Positions 54,579 to 64,000 of a stretch of 64,000 nucleotides of DNA are shown here, one piece after another (positions within the stretch are counted from its first letter, which is position 1; every line of letters starts with the position of its first letter). The position numbers and the translations under genes are program-made. The notes under the pieces were generated by a model. It was not told where the DNA came from. It did not search any database and was given only the letters and a program-made list of their open reading frames with translations. Where the stretch lies: positions 1-64,000 of the forward strand of contig JAFDVI010000014.1 in assembly GCA_018269055.1 (NCBI GenBank), read 5' to 3'. The stretch is from Acidobacteriota bacterium (GTDB lineage: Bacteria; Acidobacteriota; Blastocatellia; RBC074).

Positions 54579-54932
54579 ATGGAAGTAATCAAAGACGCCA
54601 GCCAACTTTACGAAGTCGAACGCCGCGTGCGTCATGCCGAACGCCCAGGCTTTCGCATCAATGAGTTGCAGATTTCGCCCACGCAGCAAGTGCCATGGCA
54701 TTACCACAGCCAAATTCAGGACACGTTTTACGTGTTGGAAGGCCAGCTTCGCATCTTTCTGCGCGATCCCAAAGAAGAAGTACGGCTTGGCCCTAGTGAG
54801 GCGTATTCTGTTTCTCCGCGCCGCCCGCATCTGGTGACCAATGGCGGCGATTGTTCGGCGACGTTTTTAGTGCTTCAAGGCATTGGCGAATATGATTATG
54901 TTCCTCTTGTCCATAAAAGTGGCGAGGCTTGA
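54579..54932 (+). CDS. Small cupin-domain protein
   Basis: The 117-residue protein is a single cupin: QQVPWHYHSQIQDTFYVLEGQLRIFL with the metal-binding HYH and glutamine/aspartate positions, then GPSEAYSVSPRRPHLVTNGG with the second histidine. No signal peptide, so it is cytoplasmic. Function (isomerase, dioxygenase or binding protein) is not visible. GAGGTG precedes the ATG. It is the only gene on the plus strand inside the permease array and is probably a later insertion or relic of the pre-array order. Confidence 0.78.
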   Translation: MEVIKDASQLYEVERRVRHAERPGFRINELQISPTQQVPWHYHSQIQDTFYVLEGQLRIFLRDPKEEVRLGPSEAYSVSPRRPHLVTNGGDCSATFLVLQGIGEYDYVPLVHKSGEA

Positions 54933-55047
54933 GAGAGGAAGCGTAGGGAGTCTTGTCCGTGGGTCGGGCTCCGCAACTAAACTCAATTTGCCGCTTTACG
55001 GTAAAAGTCAACGACCGCCTTTCATGTATCGTCTCTTCTTCGACTCA

Positions 55048-57597
55048 TCATTCACTTCTGAGCGCGGTCATCGGCTCCACTCGGGCGGCGCGTCGGGCGG
55101 GAAGCCAAGACGCAAGCAGCGCCACCAAAATCAGGAGCAACGCGACTGAACCGTAAGTCAGCGGATCAGTGGGCGAAAGTCCGAAGAGCATGGACTGGAT
55201 AAACCGGCTGCTGACGTACGCCGCCAGAAGGCCAAGTGCAACGCCAACTCCAACCAACAGCAGCGATTCCCGCAGGATCATCCGTAGCACTTGCGATGGC
55301 AGCGCGCCAAGCGCCATGCGCAAACCAATCTCGCCCGTGCGATGGAGTACGAAGAAAGACATCAATCCATAAAGTCCAATGCAGGCCAGCGCCAACGTGA
55401 CCAACCCGAAAAAACCGGAAAGCCGGGCAAAGAGCAACTCTTCGGAGCTGATCCGAGCGATCTGCTCTTCCTGCGTGCGCAGGTTGAGCACGGGCAAAGA
55501 CGGATCAAGCTCCCGCACGGCCGCGCGGATTGCAGAAAACAGCAATGTGGGATTGCCGGTCGTACGCACGCAGTAGTTGGCGACGCCCTCTGGCATCTGG
55601 GTCGCTGGCACATAGATGGTTGGGGGCGCGTCCTCGCGCAACCCCGTGTATTTTGCGTCGCGAGTGATGCCGACAATTTCGATCTCGGTCATACTCGTGG
55701 CAGGAGCATTGCTGAAACTGATGCGACGACCGATTGCGGTTTCGTCGCGGAAAATTTTTCGCGCGAACGCCTGATTGACGATCGCGACTTTGGGTCCCGT
55801 GGCGGCGTCGTGATCAGTAAAGCCACGACCGAGAAGAAGCGGAATCTCCATCGCGGCAAGAAAATTGGGCGCGAGACCATTGAGGTTGAAAATCATCGAA
55901 GCCCCCGGTGGCGGCGTGTAACCGGGCACGGAAATCCTGCGGTTGCTCCGCACACCAGCAAGCAGCGGAACCCGTGAATATGTGGCAGCACGCACACCGG
56001 GGATGCTTTCGAGCCGTGTTTGCAACCGCGATTGCAGCGCGGCGAACTGTTCCTGGGTGTAGCCAGCGGAAACAGCGTCCAAGCGGAAGAGCGCGAGTTG
56101 ATTTGGATTGAACCCCGGATCAACGCTTTGCAGATTGCGCAGTGTGCGAACGAAAAGCCCTGTGCTAATGAGCAGCATAAGCGAGAGCGCGATTTGAACA
56201 ACCATCAGGACTCGGCTAAGCCGTGAACGAGTTCCGGCGCCGAGTTGTCGCACACCACCTTGAAACTCGGCTATCAGGTTGACACGTGTAGCCTGAAGCG
56301 CGGGCGCTAAGCCAAAGAGCATTGCAGTAATCGCAGTCACTGCGATTGTGAAGCCAAGAACTCGTGCGTCTAGCGGCAGATTGAGAACGGCCGGAGCCCC
56401 GCCGAACTGGCGCAGCCCGACCAGCAGCCCATGACTCCATTGCGCAAGCAACGCGCCAAGCGCGGCGCCAAGAAAAGCCAACAGCAGGCTTTCGACCAGA
56501 AGTTGACGGACGATGCGAGCGCGACTGGCACCGAGGGCGAGACGCAAAGCGATTTCACGGCGGCGGGCGGCTCCGCGGGCAAGCAGCAAGTTGGCGACAT
56601 TGGCGCAAGCAGCCAGCAGTACAAGACTGACCATTCCCATCAGAATCCGTAGCGACTGGGCATATTGTCGTCGCCTGTCGTTTTCTCCTTGTCCACCAGG
56701 ATCAGCAGCCAACGTTGCGGGTTCAGGCATATCACGCGGCGTAGTATCGAGCGATTGTCCCGCAAGCCAGCCCTCACGGGCAGCTTCTTGAAAGATCGGT
56801 TCAAGGCCCGCGCGCGCTTGCGCGGCCGTCGCCTGGGGCGCGAGCCGCCCCATCACACGAACCCACCAATACCAGGGCTTGGCTCTGCTTGCGCCGCGAT
56901 CAGGCTGAAAACGTGCATAGTGCGCCAGCGGCACGGAAATATCCGCGGATTCGCCAATTTGCATTGCACCCGCAAAAGCTGGCGGCGTGACACCGATAAT
57001 CGTTGTCGGGACTTTATTCACTTGAATCGTTTTTCCGATGATACCCGAATCGCTGCCGAAACGGTTCTGCCAGTAGCGGTGAGAAATGACTGCAACCGGT
57101 TCAGCGGAGGCCTGGTCGTCCTCCGGTGTCAGTGTGCGACCGAGAATTGCGGGTACGCCGAGGCCGTTGTAATAACCGCCGGAAACAAACTGACCCAGAA
57201 CGTTCGTTTCGGGCTGGCCATCAATCAGAATGTTGATCTGGTTGAATGGTGAATACGCGAACACATCGGAAAGTGCCGGGTGATGATCACGAAAACGTTC
57301 AAAAGCGAGCAACGAGAACGAGGTGCTCGCCGCCCGCCCCGTAACAGGGTCAATGGAACCATTGTTTTCTCCGGCTCGTGACATACGGCCACTTGGGCCA
57401 TCCACGTTGCGGAAGAGAATCAATTCGTTGGGCGCTTTTACGGGTAACGAGCGAAGCAGCACTTCGTTGACGAGGGAGAAAACCGCTGTGTTCGTTCCAA
57501 TCCCAAGCGCGAGCGTAAGCACCGCCACGGCGGTGAAACCGGGATTTTTCGTCAACAGGCGTAATCCGAATCGTAAGTCTTGAATGAATGTTTGCAT
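55048..57597 (-). CDS. ADOP-family duplicated MacB/FtsX-like permease 4 (divergent member)
   Basis: This 849-residue member keeps the two-unit layout ([20 protein letters not shown], helix 1 at ~21-43) but is the most divergent of the set. The last FtsX unit reads [21 protein letters not shown] where the others have [19 protein letters not shown], and the end is [12 protein letters not shown] in place of [12 protein letters not shown]. The first core is longer by ~30 residues ([20 protein letters not shown]). This suggests an older duplication. Start chosen at the family motif; a longer frame adds 18 residues without it. No ATPase is adjacent. Confidence 0.88.
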   Translation of the reverse strand: MQTFIQDLRFGLRLLTKNPGFTAVAVLTLALGIGTNTAVFSLVNEVLLRSLPVKAPNELILFRNVDGPSGRMSRAGENNGSIDPVTGRAASTSFSLLAFERFRDHHPALSDVFAYSPFNQINILIDGQPETNVLGQFVSGGYYNGLGVPAILGRTLTPEDDQASAEPVAVISHRYWQNRFGSDSGIIGKTIQVNKVPTTIIGVTPPAFAGAMQIGESADISVPLAHYARFQPDRGASRAKPWYWWVRVMGRLAPQATAAQARAGLEPIFQEAAREGWLAGQSLDTTPRDMPEPATLAADPGGQGENDRRRQYAQSLRILMGMVSLVLLAACANVANLLLARGAARRREIALRLALGASRARIVRQLLVESLLLAFLGAALGALLAQWSHGLLVGLRQFGGAPAVLNLPLDARVLGFTIAVTAITAMLFGLAPALQATRVNLIAEFQGGVRQLGAGTRSRLSRVLMVVQIALSLMLLISTGLFVRTLRNLQSVDPGFNPNQLALFRLDAVSAGYTQEQFAALQSRLQTRLESIPGVRAATYSRVPLLAGVRSNRRISVPGYTPPPGASMIFNLNGLAPNFLAAMEIPLLLGRGFTDHDAATGPKVAIVNQAFARKIFRDETAIGRRISFSNAPATSMTEIEIVGITRDAKYTGLREDAPPTIYVPATQMPEGVANYCVRTTGNPTLLFSAIRAAVRELDPSLPVLNLRTQEEQIARISSEELLFARLSGFFGLVTLALACIGLYGLMSFFVLHRTGEIGLRMALGALPSQVLRMILRESLLLVGVGVALGLLAAYVSSRFIQSMLFGLSPTDPLTYGSVALLLILVALLASWLPARRAARVEPMTALRSE

Positions 57598-57685
57598 GAT
57601 TTCCCATGAAGAAAAGCCGGTCAAAGCGGGATGAATGGCGGTTTCCATCACTAGGCTCTGCCGGTGACTGCTTTCGGTCAGTGAC

Positions 57686-60256
57686 TTATTCGTATCTGAG
57701 CGCGATCATCGGATCAACTTTCGCCGCGCGGCGCGCTGGAACCCAGCACGCCAGCAACGCGATTACCGACAGCAACGCAATAACACTGGCGAAAGTAATT
57801 GGATCTACCGAACTCAGATCAACCAACACTGCCACCAACAAACGTGAAATACCGATGCCGCCGAGCAGGCCAACGACTAATCCAAAACCAATAAGCTTCA
57901 AGCCTTGCCGCAAAATCAACGCAGTCACATCTGCGCTCCTTGCTCCCAGAGCAAGGCGAATCCCCAATTCTCGCGTACGTTGCGTCACAGTGAAGGACAT
58001 CACGCCATAAAGCCCAACCGATGCCAGCACCAATGCAAGGCTCCCTAACACACCGGCCAGAGTTGCCATCACACGAAACGGCGCAAGTTGAATTTCCAAA
58101 TGATCCTGTGTGCGCTGCATTCCCACGAGCAACCTGGCGTCCAGCATGTCAGCCATGCGCCGCGCTTCAGCCATAACCTCTCGCGGATCACCGCTGGTGT
58201 TGACCAACAGGTATTCGCCGTGCGTGCTATTCGGAGGTAGTGGCAAATACAAATAGGTTTGATCTTGTTCCCAGACCCAGCCGCTGCGCGTGTCTCGCGC
58301 AATGCCAATGACTTCATACGAAGGGAATTTGGCGATGTCGGCGGGAGTCAGCGTGTCTGTTTTGAGAATGTTTTTTTCTTCGCTCAGCACGGCTGCGCCA
58401 ACGCCCAGTCGCTTGCCGATGGCCTCGGCAGGATTCTGCAATTCAGGCCAGAAATGTTTGACGGTCGCCGCGCTGACCACCACGACACGTTCTGCACTCG
58501 CGGCCTCCTGTACAGTGAAGTTGCGACCGCTGATGAGCGGAATGCCAACCGTAGATAGGTACTCCGGCGAAACGAAATTGTAATTGGCGCGCGGTGGGTG
58601 GCCGTCATTCGTGGATTGGCCGCCGATGGTAACCCAGGTGGAATCCGGCCGACCCGAAGAAGGTTGTCGTTTGGCCTGGGCAACGGATTGCACTCCAGGC
58701 AAATCGCGTACTCGTTCGCCGAGTTGTTGCTGCAATCGCGCCAGCATCGCGGGATCGTTTGCCGTCTTTAAGCTGGAAGAAATCGAGAACAAATTCCAGG
58801 TGCGCATCCCTGTATCCACTGCTTGCGCACGTTGCAGGCTGCGCACCAACAAGCCTGCGGCAAGTAAAAGCATCAACGAAATGGCAATTTGCGAAACGGC
58901 CAGCGCGCTACGCAACTTCGACTGGCTAAGGCTTCGGCCAAACGTCGAGCCTTCATCTTTCAGCGCCGAAATCAATTCAGGTCGCGATGCCTGCAACGCG
59001 GGCGCAAGCCCTGCAGCAATACCCGCAACACAGGAAGCCATGAGCGTAAACCCAAAAATTCGATAATCGGGTTCCAGATTGAGAACAAAGGATTCTCGCA
59101 AAAAAGCAGGGATCGGCAGTCGCGTCATTACAATTGGGTAAAGAATGCTGAGAGCCCACCACGCGCACAAAAGACCTGCCAAGCCGCCGAATCCCGCGAG
59201 CATGACGCTTTCCGTCAGCAACTGCCGAATGATTCGCCAACGGCTCGCTCCTAATGCCAGTCGGACACTGATTTCTTTTTGCCGCATCGCCGCGCGCGCC
59301 AACAACAAGTTTGCGACATTCGCGCAAGCAATGAGCAGCACAAGGCTAAAAGCCAGCGGCAATGGCGCAAGTTTGCGGTAATCATCCGGTTCCAGCGCAA
59401 ACAGCCCAGGGCTGTTGCGCATCACAATGCCGGTCACGCGATCTTTGTCGGGATATTGATCGGCAAGTCGTTTTGCGATCAGGCTGAATTCTGCTTGCGC
59501 TTGTTCCATCGTCACCCCCGGCTTCAAACGTCCGATCATATTGAATGATAACGCGTTACGTTCCGTCAGCCAGCGCTGGTAATTCCAACGACCGGCAGGA
59601 ATCACCGCATCGCGCATCATCAACGGAACCCAACAGGCTGGCGTGTCCGGTGTCGTGCCAATGAATTCGGGCGCAGTTACACCGACGATGGTAAATGTCT
59701 GGCCTTGCAAGCGTATCGGTTTACCAATGATGTTTGGGTCGCCATTGAAATGTCGCTGCCAAAACCTGTGGTTAAGAACGACAACCGGATGTGTCAGTGG
59801 CGTTTGATCTTCTTCGGGCAAAAAACCGCGGCCAAGCGTCATGCCCGCTCGCAACACCGAAAAATAATTTGCCGAAACGATCTGCGCGCCGATAAAGTCA
59901 TCACCGTTGGATAGTGCCAAATTGTTTTGTTCACCTCTCCCTTCTCCCAACGCAACCGTAAGTTTGTTCAGCAGAACAAGACCATCCAATGTTGTATTCC
60001 GCTCGCGATAATCCTGGTAATCAGCGTAGGAAAACACTTGCCAACGTGCCCCATCCGTTCCAACGCCACGCATTGTCACAATGCCTTGCGCATCACTGAG
60101 CGGAAGAGGTTTCAGAACGAACGCGTTGTAAACGGTGAACAAGGCCGTATTGATTCCAATTCCCAGGGCCAATGTGAGGATTGCAATCAATGTGAAGCTG
60201 GGCTGCTTCAGTAACATTCGCCCGCCGTAGTACAGGTCTTGCCAAAGGGTTTGCAT
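57686..60256 (-). CDS. ADOP-family duplicated MacB/FtsX-like permease 5
   Basis: The 856-residue protein starts [20 protein letters not shown] and has helix 1 with a variant [20 protein letters not shown]. Its core 1 carries unique loops ([21 protein letters not shown] and a Gly/Glu-rich GEGRGEQNN). Both FtsX units are complete, and the C-terminus ends [18 protein letters not shown] lies before the ATG. Only 13 bases separate it from the stop of ADOP 6, so these two are almost certainly one transcript; translation coupling is likely. Confidence 0.9.
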   Translation of the reverse strand: MQTLWQDLYYGGRMLLKQPSFTLIAILTLALGIGINTALFTVYNAFVLKPLPLSDAQGIVTMRGVGTDGARWQVFSYADYQDYRERNTTLDGLVLLNKLTVALGEGRGEQNNLALSNGDDFIGAQIVSANYFSVLRAGMTLGRGFLPEEDQTPLTHPVVVLNHRFWQRHFNGDPNIIGKPIRLQGQTFTIVGVTAPEFIGTTPDTPACWVPLMMRDAVIPAGRWNYQRWLTERNALSFNMIGRLKPGVTMEQAQAEFSLIAKRLADQYPDKDRVTGIVMRNSPGLFALEPDDYRKLAPLPLAFSLVLLIACANVANLLLARAAMRQKEISVRLALGASRWRIIRQLLTESVMLAGFGGLAGLLCAWWALSILYPIVMTRLPIPAFLRESFVLNLEPDYRIFGFTLMASCVAGIAAGLAPALQASRPELISALKDEGSTFGRSLSQSKLRSALAVSQIAISLMLLLAAGLLVRSLQRAQAVDTGMRTWNLFSISSSLKTANDPAMLARLQQQLGERVRDLPGVQSVAQAKRQPSSGRPDSTWVTIGGQSTNDGHPPRANYNFVSPEYLSTVGIPLISGRNFTVQEAASAERVVVVSAATVKHFWPELQNPAEAIGKRLGVGAAVLSEEKNILKTDTLTPADIAKFPSYEVIGIARDTRSGWVWEQDQTYLYLPLPPNSTHGEYLLVNTSGDPREVMAEARRMADMLDARLLVGMQRTQDHLEIQLAPFRVMATLAGVLGSLALVLASVGLYGVMSFTVTQRTRELGIRLALGARSADVTALILRQGLKLIGFGLVVGLLGGIGISRLLVAVLVDLSSVDPITFASVIALLSVIALLACWVPARRAAKVDPMIALRYE

Positions 60257-60269
60257 CAGTTCCCTCCCG

Positions 60270-62705
60270 TCATTCGTACCGCAAGGCAATCATTGGATCC
60301 ACTTTCGCCGCGCGGCGCGCTGGAACCCAGCACGCCAACAACGCGACTCCGCTCAACAGTATCGCGATTCCAGCAAACGTCAGCGGGTCAGTCGCGCTGA
60401 CGCCGTAAAGTAAATTCGTCATCAACCGAGTTAGCGCAAAGGCGGCAATCAACCCACTCCACAACCCGACGAGTGCAAGCTTCATCCCCTGCGCGACAAT
60501 CTGCCGGACAACATTACCCGTTTGCGCGCCGAGCGCCATGCGGATGCCGATTTCCTGCGTACGTTGGGCCACGGAATACGAAATCACGCCATACAACCCG
60601 ATGGCGGCAAGCAATAGCGCGGCAGCGGCAAATCCTGTCAGCAACCACATCGTAAACCGCCGCTGCGCCACCGAATCCGCGACAACTTCGTTCATTGTGC
60701 GAATGTCATAAACCGGCAAATCGGCATCTACAGCATTGATCTCGCGGCGTAACGCGGTCGCCAAATCGGACGGGTCGGCGCTGGTTCGGGCGATGAAGAG
60801 AGCTTCGCGACGCAACCGTGAAATTTGAAACGTTGGCATATAAACCGTCGGCTCGCTTTCCGCTTCCAGCGAAGAAAGCTTCACATCCGTCGCCACGCCG
60901 ACAATCGTCAACCAGCCTTGCGGGTTCCAACCACCCCAGCGTATGCGCTTGCCAATCGCTTCCTGACCGGGCCAGAAACGACGCGCCATGGTTTCATTGA
61001 CAACGATGACCGGAACTCCATCCGGGCGATCATCATCGGTAAACCCGCGTCCTTTCATCAGCGGAATGCCCATCGCCCGAAAATAATCATTGCTGATGAA
61101 AGAGCCGTGGGCTGTATAAAAGGCATTTTCGTCGCCGCCTTCGACGCGAAAACCGATTTGCCATTCATCTGTCAGCGGCAAATTCGATGCGACACTAACG
61201 GATTGCACGCCCGGCAATGCTGCAATGCGATTCAGCGCCTGCCGGTATACGGCCTTTCCACGTTCGATGTCCGGATAACGCGTCGCCGGTAATGTGGTTC
61301 GCGCAACAACGACGCCCTCCGGATTGAACCCCGGCGAGACATGCATCAATCGTACAAAGCCGTTGATCAGCAATCCCGCGCCGATCAACAACACGACGGC
61401 CAAGGCCATTTCCAACGCGACCAGCACCGCGCGAAGCCGCGTTCCTTCTCCGCTGGAATTGCGGGCTGACTCTTTGAGGGCGGTGGTGAGGTTTATGCGG
61501 GCGCTTTGCCAGGCCGGTACCAACCCGAACAACACGCCGGTCAAAGTTGAAACCAGCAAGGTGAATGCGAGCACACGCCCATCCAATCGCGTTTCCGCCA
61601 AACGCGGCACATCTTCCGGGCCGAACCTGGCAATCAAATCCGTCACCCACCAGGCCAGCAACGCGCCAACGACTCCCGCGACCAATGCCAGCAGCAAGCT
61701 TTCGGTCAACAATTGCCGCACGATTCGCGCGCGCCCGGCGCCAAGCGCTGAGCGGATGGCAATTTCCTTGCGCCTGGATGCCGCACGCGCCAGCAACAAA
61801 TTGGCGACATTGGCACACGCGATCAACAGCACCAGCCCGACAGCACCCAACAGCACCCACAACAACCGTCGAACGCCTTGCGCCATACGGTCCGCCAAAC
61901 CGACAGCGTTCGCTGTGATTCGAATGGTGCCTTGATAAATATCTGGGTGTTGTTGCTCGATGTGTGCGGCAATAGATTCCACATCGGCTTGCGCTTGTTC
62001 GATTGGTACGCCCGGCTTCAGCCTGCCGATCAGATTGAAATTGGAATCTCTTCTACGAGCTTGTTTTTCATCTTCGGTCAGTGCCAGCGGCGTCCACAAT
62101 TCAACAGCATCTGCAAAGGCGGTTCCCGTTGGCGGAAAATGCAATTGAGAGGGCATGACGCCCACCACCGTGTAAGGCCGCTCATCCAACCGGATTGTTC
62201 GGCCAATGATTTTCGGATCGCCGGCAAACTGCGTTTGCCAAAGTTTTTCGCTGAGGATGACGACGCTGCTCGCATTCGCGGCAGCTTCTTCTGTGGAAAA
62301 TGATCGCCCCAGCAAGGGCGACACGCCCAGCATTGAGAAGAGATTGGCCGAAACCCGTGCCGCTTGCAGCCGCAGTGGATGGGTATCGCCCGTCAGGTTC
62401 AAACTGATCGTGCCGTACCCTGCCATTTCGGTGAAGGTTTTATTTTCGGCAATATAATCCAGCAGTTCCGGAGCCGAAACGCCTCCGTAATAGAAACCCA
62501 GTTTGGGCATTGATTGTTGAACCAACGCCAGCCGCTCCGGTTCTTTGTAAGGAAGCGGGCGGAGCAGCACACTGTTGATCACACTGAAAATCGCCGAATT
62601 CGCGCCAATTCCCAGCGCCAATGTAAAGATGGCAATTAATGCGAATCCCGGTTTTTTCAACAGAGTTCGCACGCTAAATCGCACGTCTTGCCAAAGTGAC
62701 TGCAT
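60270..62705 (-). CDS. ADOP-family duplicated MacB/FtsX-like permease 6
   Basis: The 811-residue protein (MQSLWQDVRFSVRTLLKKPG start, helix 1 ~21-43) has intact periplasmic cores and both FtsX units, ending [15 protein letters not shown]. It shares with ADOP 5 and 7 a nearly identical last ~60 residues, which could be the product of gene conversion or recent duplication. It lies upstream of ADOP 5 in a two-gene unit and downstream of the heptad hairpin that separates it from ADOP 7. Confidence 0.9.
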   Translation of the reverse strand: MQSLWQDVRFSVRTLLKKPGFALIAIFTLALGIGANSAIFSVINSVLLRPLPYKEPERLALVQQSMPKLGFYYGGVSAPELLDYIAENKTFTEMAGYGTISLNLTGDTHPLRLQAARVSANLFSMLGVSPLLGRSFSTEEAAANASSVVILSEKLWQTQFAGDPKIIGRTIRLDERPYTVVGVMPSQLHFPPTGTAFADAVELWTPLALTEDEKQARRRDSNFNLIGRLKPGVPIEQAQADVESIAAHIEQQHPDIYQGTIRITANAVGLADRMAQGVRRLLWVLLGAVGLVLLIACANVANLLLARAASRRKEIAIRSALGAGRARIVRQLLTESLLLALVAGVVGALLAWWVTDLIARFGPEDVPRLAETRLDGRVLAFTLLVSTLTGVLFGLVPAWQSARINLTTALKESARNSSGEGTRLRAVLVALEMALAVVLLIGAGLLINGFVRLMHVSPGFNPEGVVVARTTLPATRYPDIERGKAVYRQALNRIAALPGVQSVSVASNLPLTDEWQIGFRVEGGDENAFYTAHGSFISNDYFRAMGIPLMKGRGFTDDDRPDGVPVIVVNETMARRFWPGQEAIGKRIRWGGWNPQGWLTIVGVATDVKLSSLEAESEPTVYMPTFQISRLRREALFIARTSADPSDLATALRREINAVDADLPVYDIRTMNEVVADSVAQRRFTMWLLTGFAAAALLLAAIGLYGVISYSVAQRTQEIGIRMALGAQTGNVVRQIVAQGMKLALVGLWSGLIAAFALTRLMTNLLYGVSATDPLTFAGIAILLSGVALLACWVPARRAAKVDPMIALRYE

Positions 62706-62720
62706 ACAAGCTCCTCGTCG

Positions 62721-62788
62721 AAAGGATGAAGTCGGAATGATGAAGGATGAAATCTTTGCCCCTCATTCATCATTCCGCCTTCAGCCTT
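62721..62788. terminator. Heptad-repeat hairpin element, copy C
   Basis: The 31-base block also present at 51648 faces an arm with only a few mismatches, giving a stem of about 24 pairs. It fills the 85-base gap between ADOP 7 and ADOP 6 and is the best-formed hairpin of the family. Confidence 0.6.
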
Positions 62789-62790
62789 CC

Positions 62791-64000
62791 TCATTCGTAC
62801 CGAAGCGCGATCATCGGATCTACTTTTGCTGCGCGGCGCGCTGGAATCCAGCACGCCAACAACGCGACACTGCCCAGCAGCAACGCAATCACGGCGAACG
62901 TTGCTGGGTCAGTCGCGCCCACACCGAACAAAAGTCCTGCCATCAACCGAGTCAGCGCCAGCGCAGCGATCAATCCCACGATCATTCCTACGACCACAGG
63001 CATCATGCCTTGTCCAATGACCTGCCGAAGCACGTCTGCACCACGCGCGCCCAACGCCAATCGAATGCCGATTTCGTGCGTGCGTTGCGCCACCGAATAC
63101 GAAATGACGCCGTAAATTCCGATTGCTGCAAGCACCAGCGCCAGCAGCGAAAATCCGCCCAGCAACATTGTCACCAATCGTTTGGGCGAAGCCGCCTGGT
63201 CAACCAATTGCCCCAGCGTTTGGTATTCCGTCGTGGGCAGATTCGGATCCACTCGCCGGAGCGCTTCGCGCACATTGGGCGCCAGCGATTCGGTTGCGGA
63301 TTTCGTTCTGACGACTAACTCTACGGAGTTGGAACCGGATTGCGTAATCGGCAAATACATCTCCATTCCGGCTTCCTTTTCCAGTTCGCTGTGCCGCACG
63401 TTGCTGACGACGCCAATGACTTTCCATTCTTGATCACCTAGAAAGCCGACTTGGCCAACGGCGTCTTTGCCCGGCCAAATCCGCCGCGCCGCCGTTTCAT
63501 TGATGATCAACACCTTTTCGCTTTCGGCCGTATCGTGTTCGGTGAAATCGCGCCCGGCACGCAATGGAATGCGCATTGTAGAAATGTAGCCGTGATCCAC
63601 AATTCGCGGAAACACGACGGGAGCCTGCCCATCCGCATACGTCTCGCCCTTTGCGCGAAGCACCCAACTGCGATTGCGTCCCAGCGGCAGCGTGTCGGTC
63701 AATCCGACGGATTCAACGCCGGGCACGGCTTCGACCGATTGAAGCAACTGATTGAAAAAGGCATTTCGCTGCGCCTGATTTTGGAATCGGTCGCCCGTTT
63801 CAATGCGCCACGCCGCAGCCTGTTCCGGCCGAAAACCCAAATCCACTTCCAGCAACCGCATGAAGCTGCGAATCAGCAAGCCCGCGCCGACCAACAACAC
63901 GCAAGCCATTGCCACTTCCGCAACCACCAACGCCTGCCGAGTCCACGCGCGACGTTTTCCTTCACTGGAACCACGGCTGGCGTCTTTCAAATCTTCGTGA
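62791..64000 (-). CDS. ADOP-family permease 7, partial (5' end beyond the window)
   Basis: About 403 codons of the C-terminal half are inside the window. The frame is open to the edge (…[15 protein letters not shown]). It contains the linker helix ([20 protein letters not shown]), the second periplasmic core with [15 protein letters not shown] and [15 protein letters not shown], and the last three helices ending [12 protein letters not shown]. The usual N-terminal unit should lie to the right. The TTG that opens the visible frame is not a start codon. Context is the same as for its neighbours. Confidence 0.88.
   Translation of the reverse strand, partial: HEDLKDASRGSSEGKRRAWTRQALVVAEVAMACVLLVGAGLLIRSFMRLLEVDLGFRPEQAAAWRIETGDRFQNQAQRNAFFNQLLQSVEAVPGVESVGLTDTLPLGRNRSWVLRAKGETYADGQAPVVFPRIVDHGYISTMRIPLRAGRDFTEHDTAESEKVLIINETAARRIWPGKDAVGQVGFLGDQEWKVIGVVSNVRHSELEKEAGMEMYLPITQSGSNSVELVVRTKSATESLAPNVREALRRVDPNLPTTEYQTLGQLVDQAASPKRLVTMLLGGFSLLALVLAAIGIYGVISYSVAQRTHEIGIRLALGARGADVLRQVIGQGMMPVVVGMIVGLIAALALTRLMAGLLFGVGATDPATFAVIALLLGSVALLACWIPARRAAKVDPMIALRYE

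Noticed and set aside
1-64000. CRISPR arrays, tRNA or rRNA genes, insertion sequences
   Set aside because: No regularly spaced direct repeats, cloverleaf-like sequences, rRNA segments or transposase genes were recognised on either strand.
46420-64000. ADOP permeases as conventional MacB macrolide exporters
   Set aside because: MacB proteins carry an N-terminal ATPase and one FtsX unit; these carry two FtsX units, no Walker motifs and no adjacent MacA or ATPase gene.

Overview
The window looks like a chromosomal contig from an Acidobacteriota bacterium, probably Blastocatellia- or Solibacter-like. The main clues are lineage-typical families: seven duplicated MacB/FtsX-type permeases without any ATPase (the ADOP family, 'acidobacterial duplicated orphan permease'), a very large Oar-like TonB-dependent receptor with a carboxypeptidase-regulatory N-domain, an ECF sigma factor overlapping a Ser/Thr kinase-TPR gene, and a reaction-centre-type multihaem cytochrome. 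Family calls were made by reading motifs; no database search was possible.

Layout. 1-11,133: a GT-C-like membrane glycosyltransferase, a secreted trypsin-like protease, the TonB-dependent receptor, and a two-gene operon of a beta-lactamase-fold/NamZ fusion with a GHL10 glycosidase. 11,435-15,787: a plus-strand cluster of amino-acid/amine permease, PHP metallohydrolase, glutamine-synthetase-like ligase and a small membrane protein, consistent with gamma-glutamylation of an amine. 15,821-25,070: a secreted beta-rich protein, the ECF sigma/kinase pair, a RidA-fold protein, an S9D glutamyl-endopeptidase-like peptidase and a sodium:solute symporter.

25,063-26,839 is a small accessory island on the minus strand: a PemK/MazF-type toxin pair, a HigA antitoxin whose higB partner is reduced to a tail, an integron attC-like site, and an AT-rich HEPN-domain gene laid out like a gene cassette. 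26,955-34,554 holds small redox and detoxification genes (EthA-like monooxygenase, DinB, RibD-C reductase, deazaflavin-type nitroreductase, VOC protein) and an operon of a CMD protein, a dihaem cytochrome c peroxidase fused to a beta-helix, and a LolA-like protein. 35,000-41,356: an orphan histidine kinase, the cytochrome, a Tat-exported cupin, and a run ending in a DUF4038 (apiosidase-like) glycosidase and RpiB.

41,434-44,085 is a second accessory island: higB-higA overlapping an EVE/PUA-like plus PD-(D/E)XK-like protein (a type IV restriction candidate), then a DUF5678-like/retropepsin-like pair. After a TauD-family dioxygenase and mutY, 46,420-64,000 is almost entirely a head-to-tail array of seven ADOP permeases (the last one cut by the window edge), interrupted only by one cupin gene. 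Some of the gaps carry related heptad-patterned hairpins.

Non-coding architecture is notable. Two intergenic elements made of paired inverted palindromes share one 18-bp consensus (REPIN-like). A third pair has a different sequence. Perfect-stem hairpins separate several convergent genes. No rRNA, tRNA, CRISPR array, integrase or intact insertion sequence was recognised.
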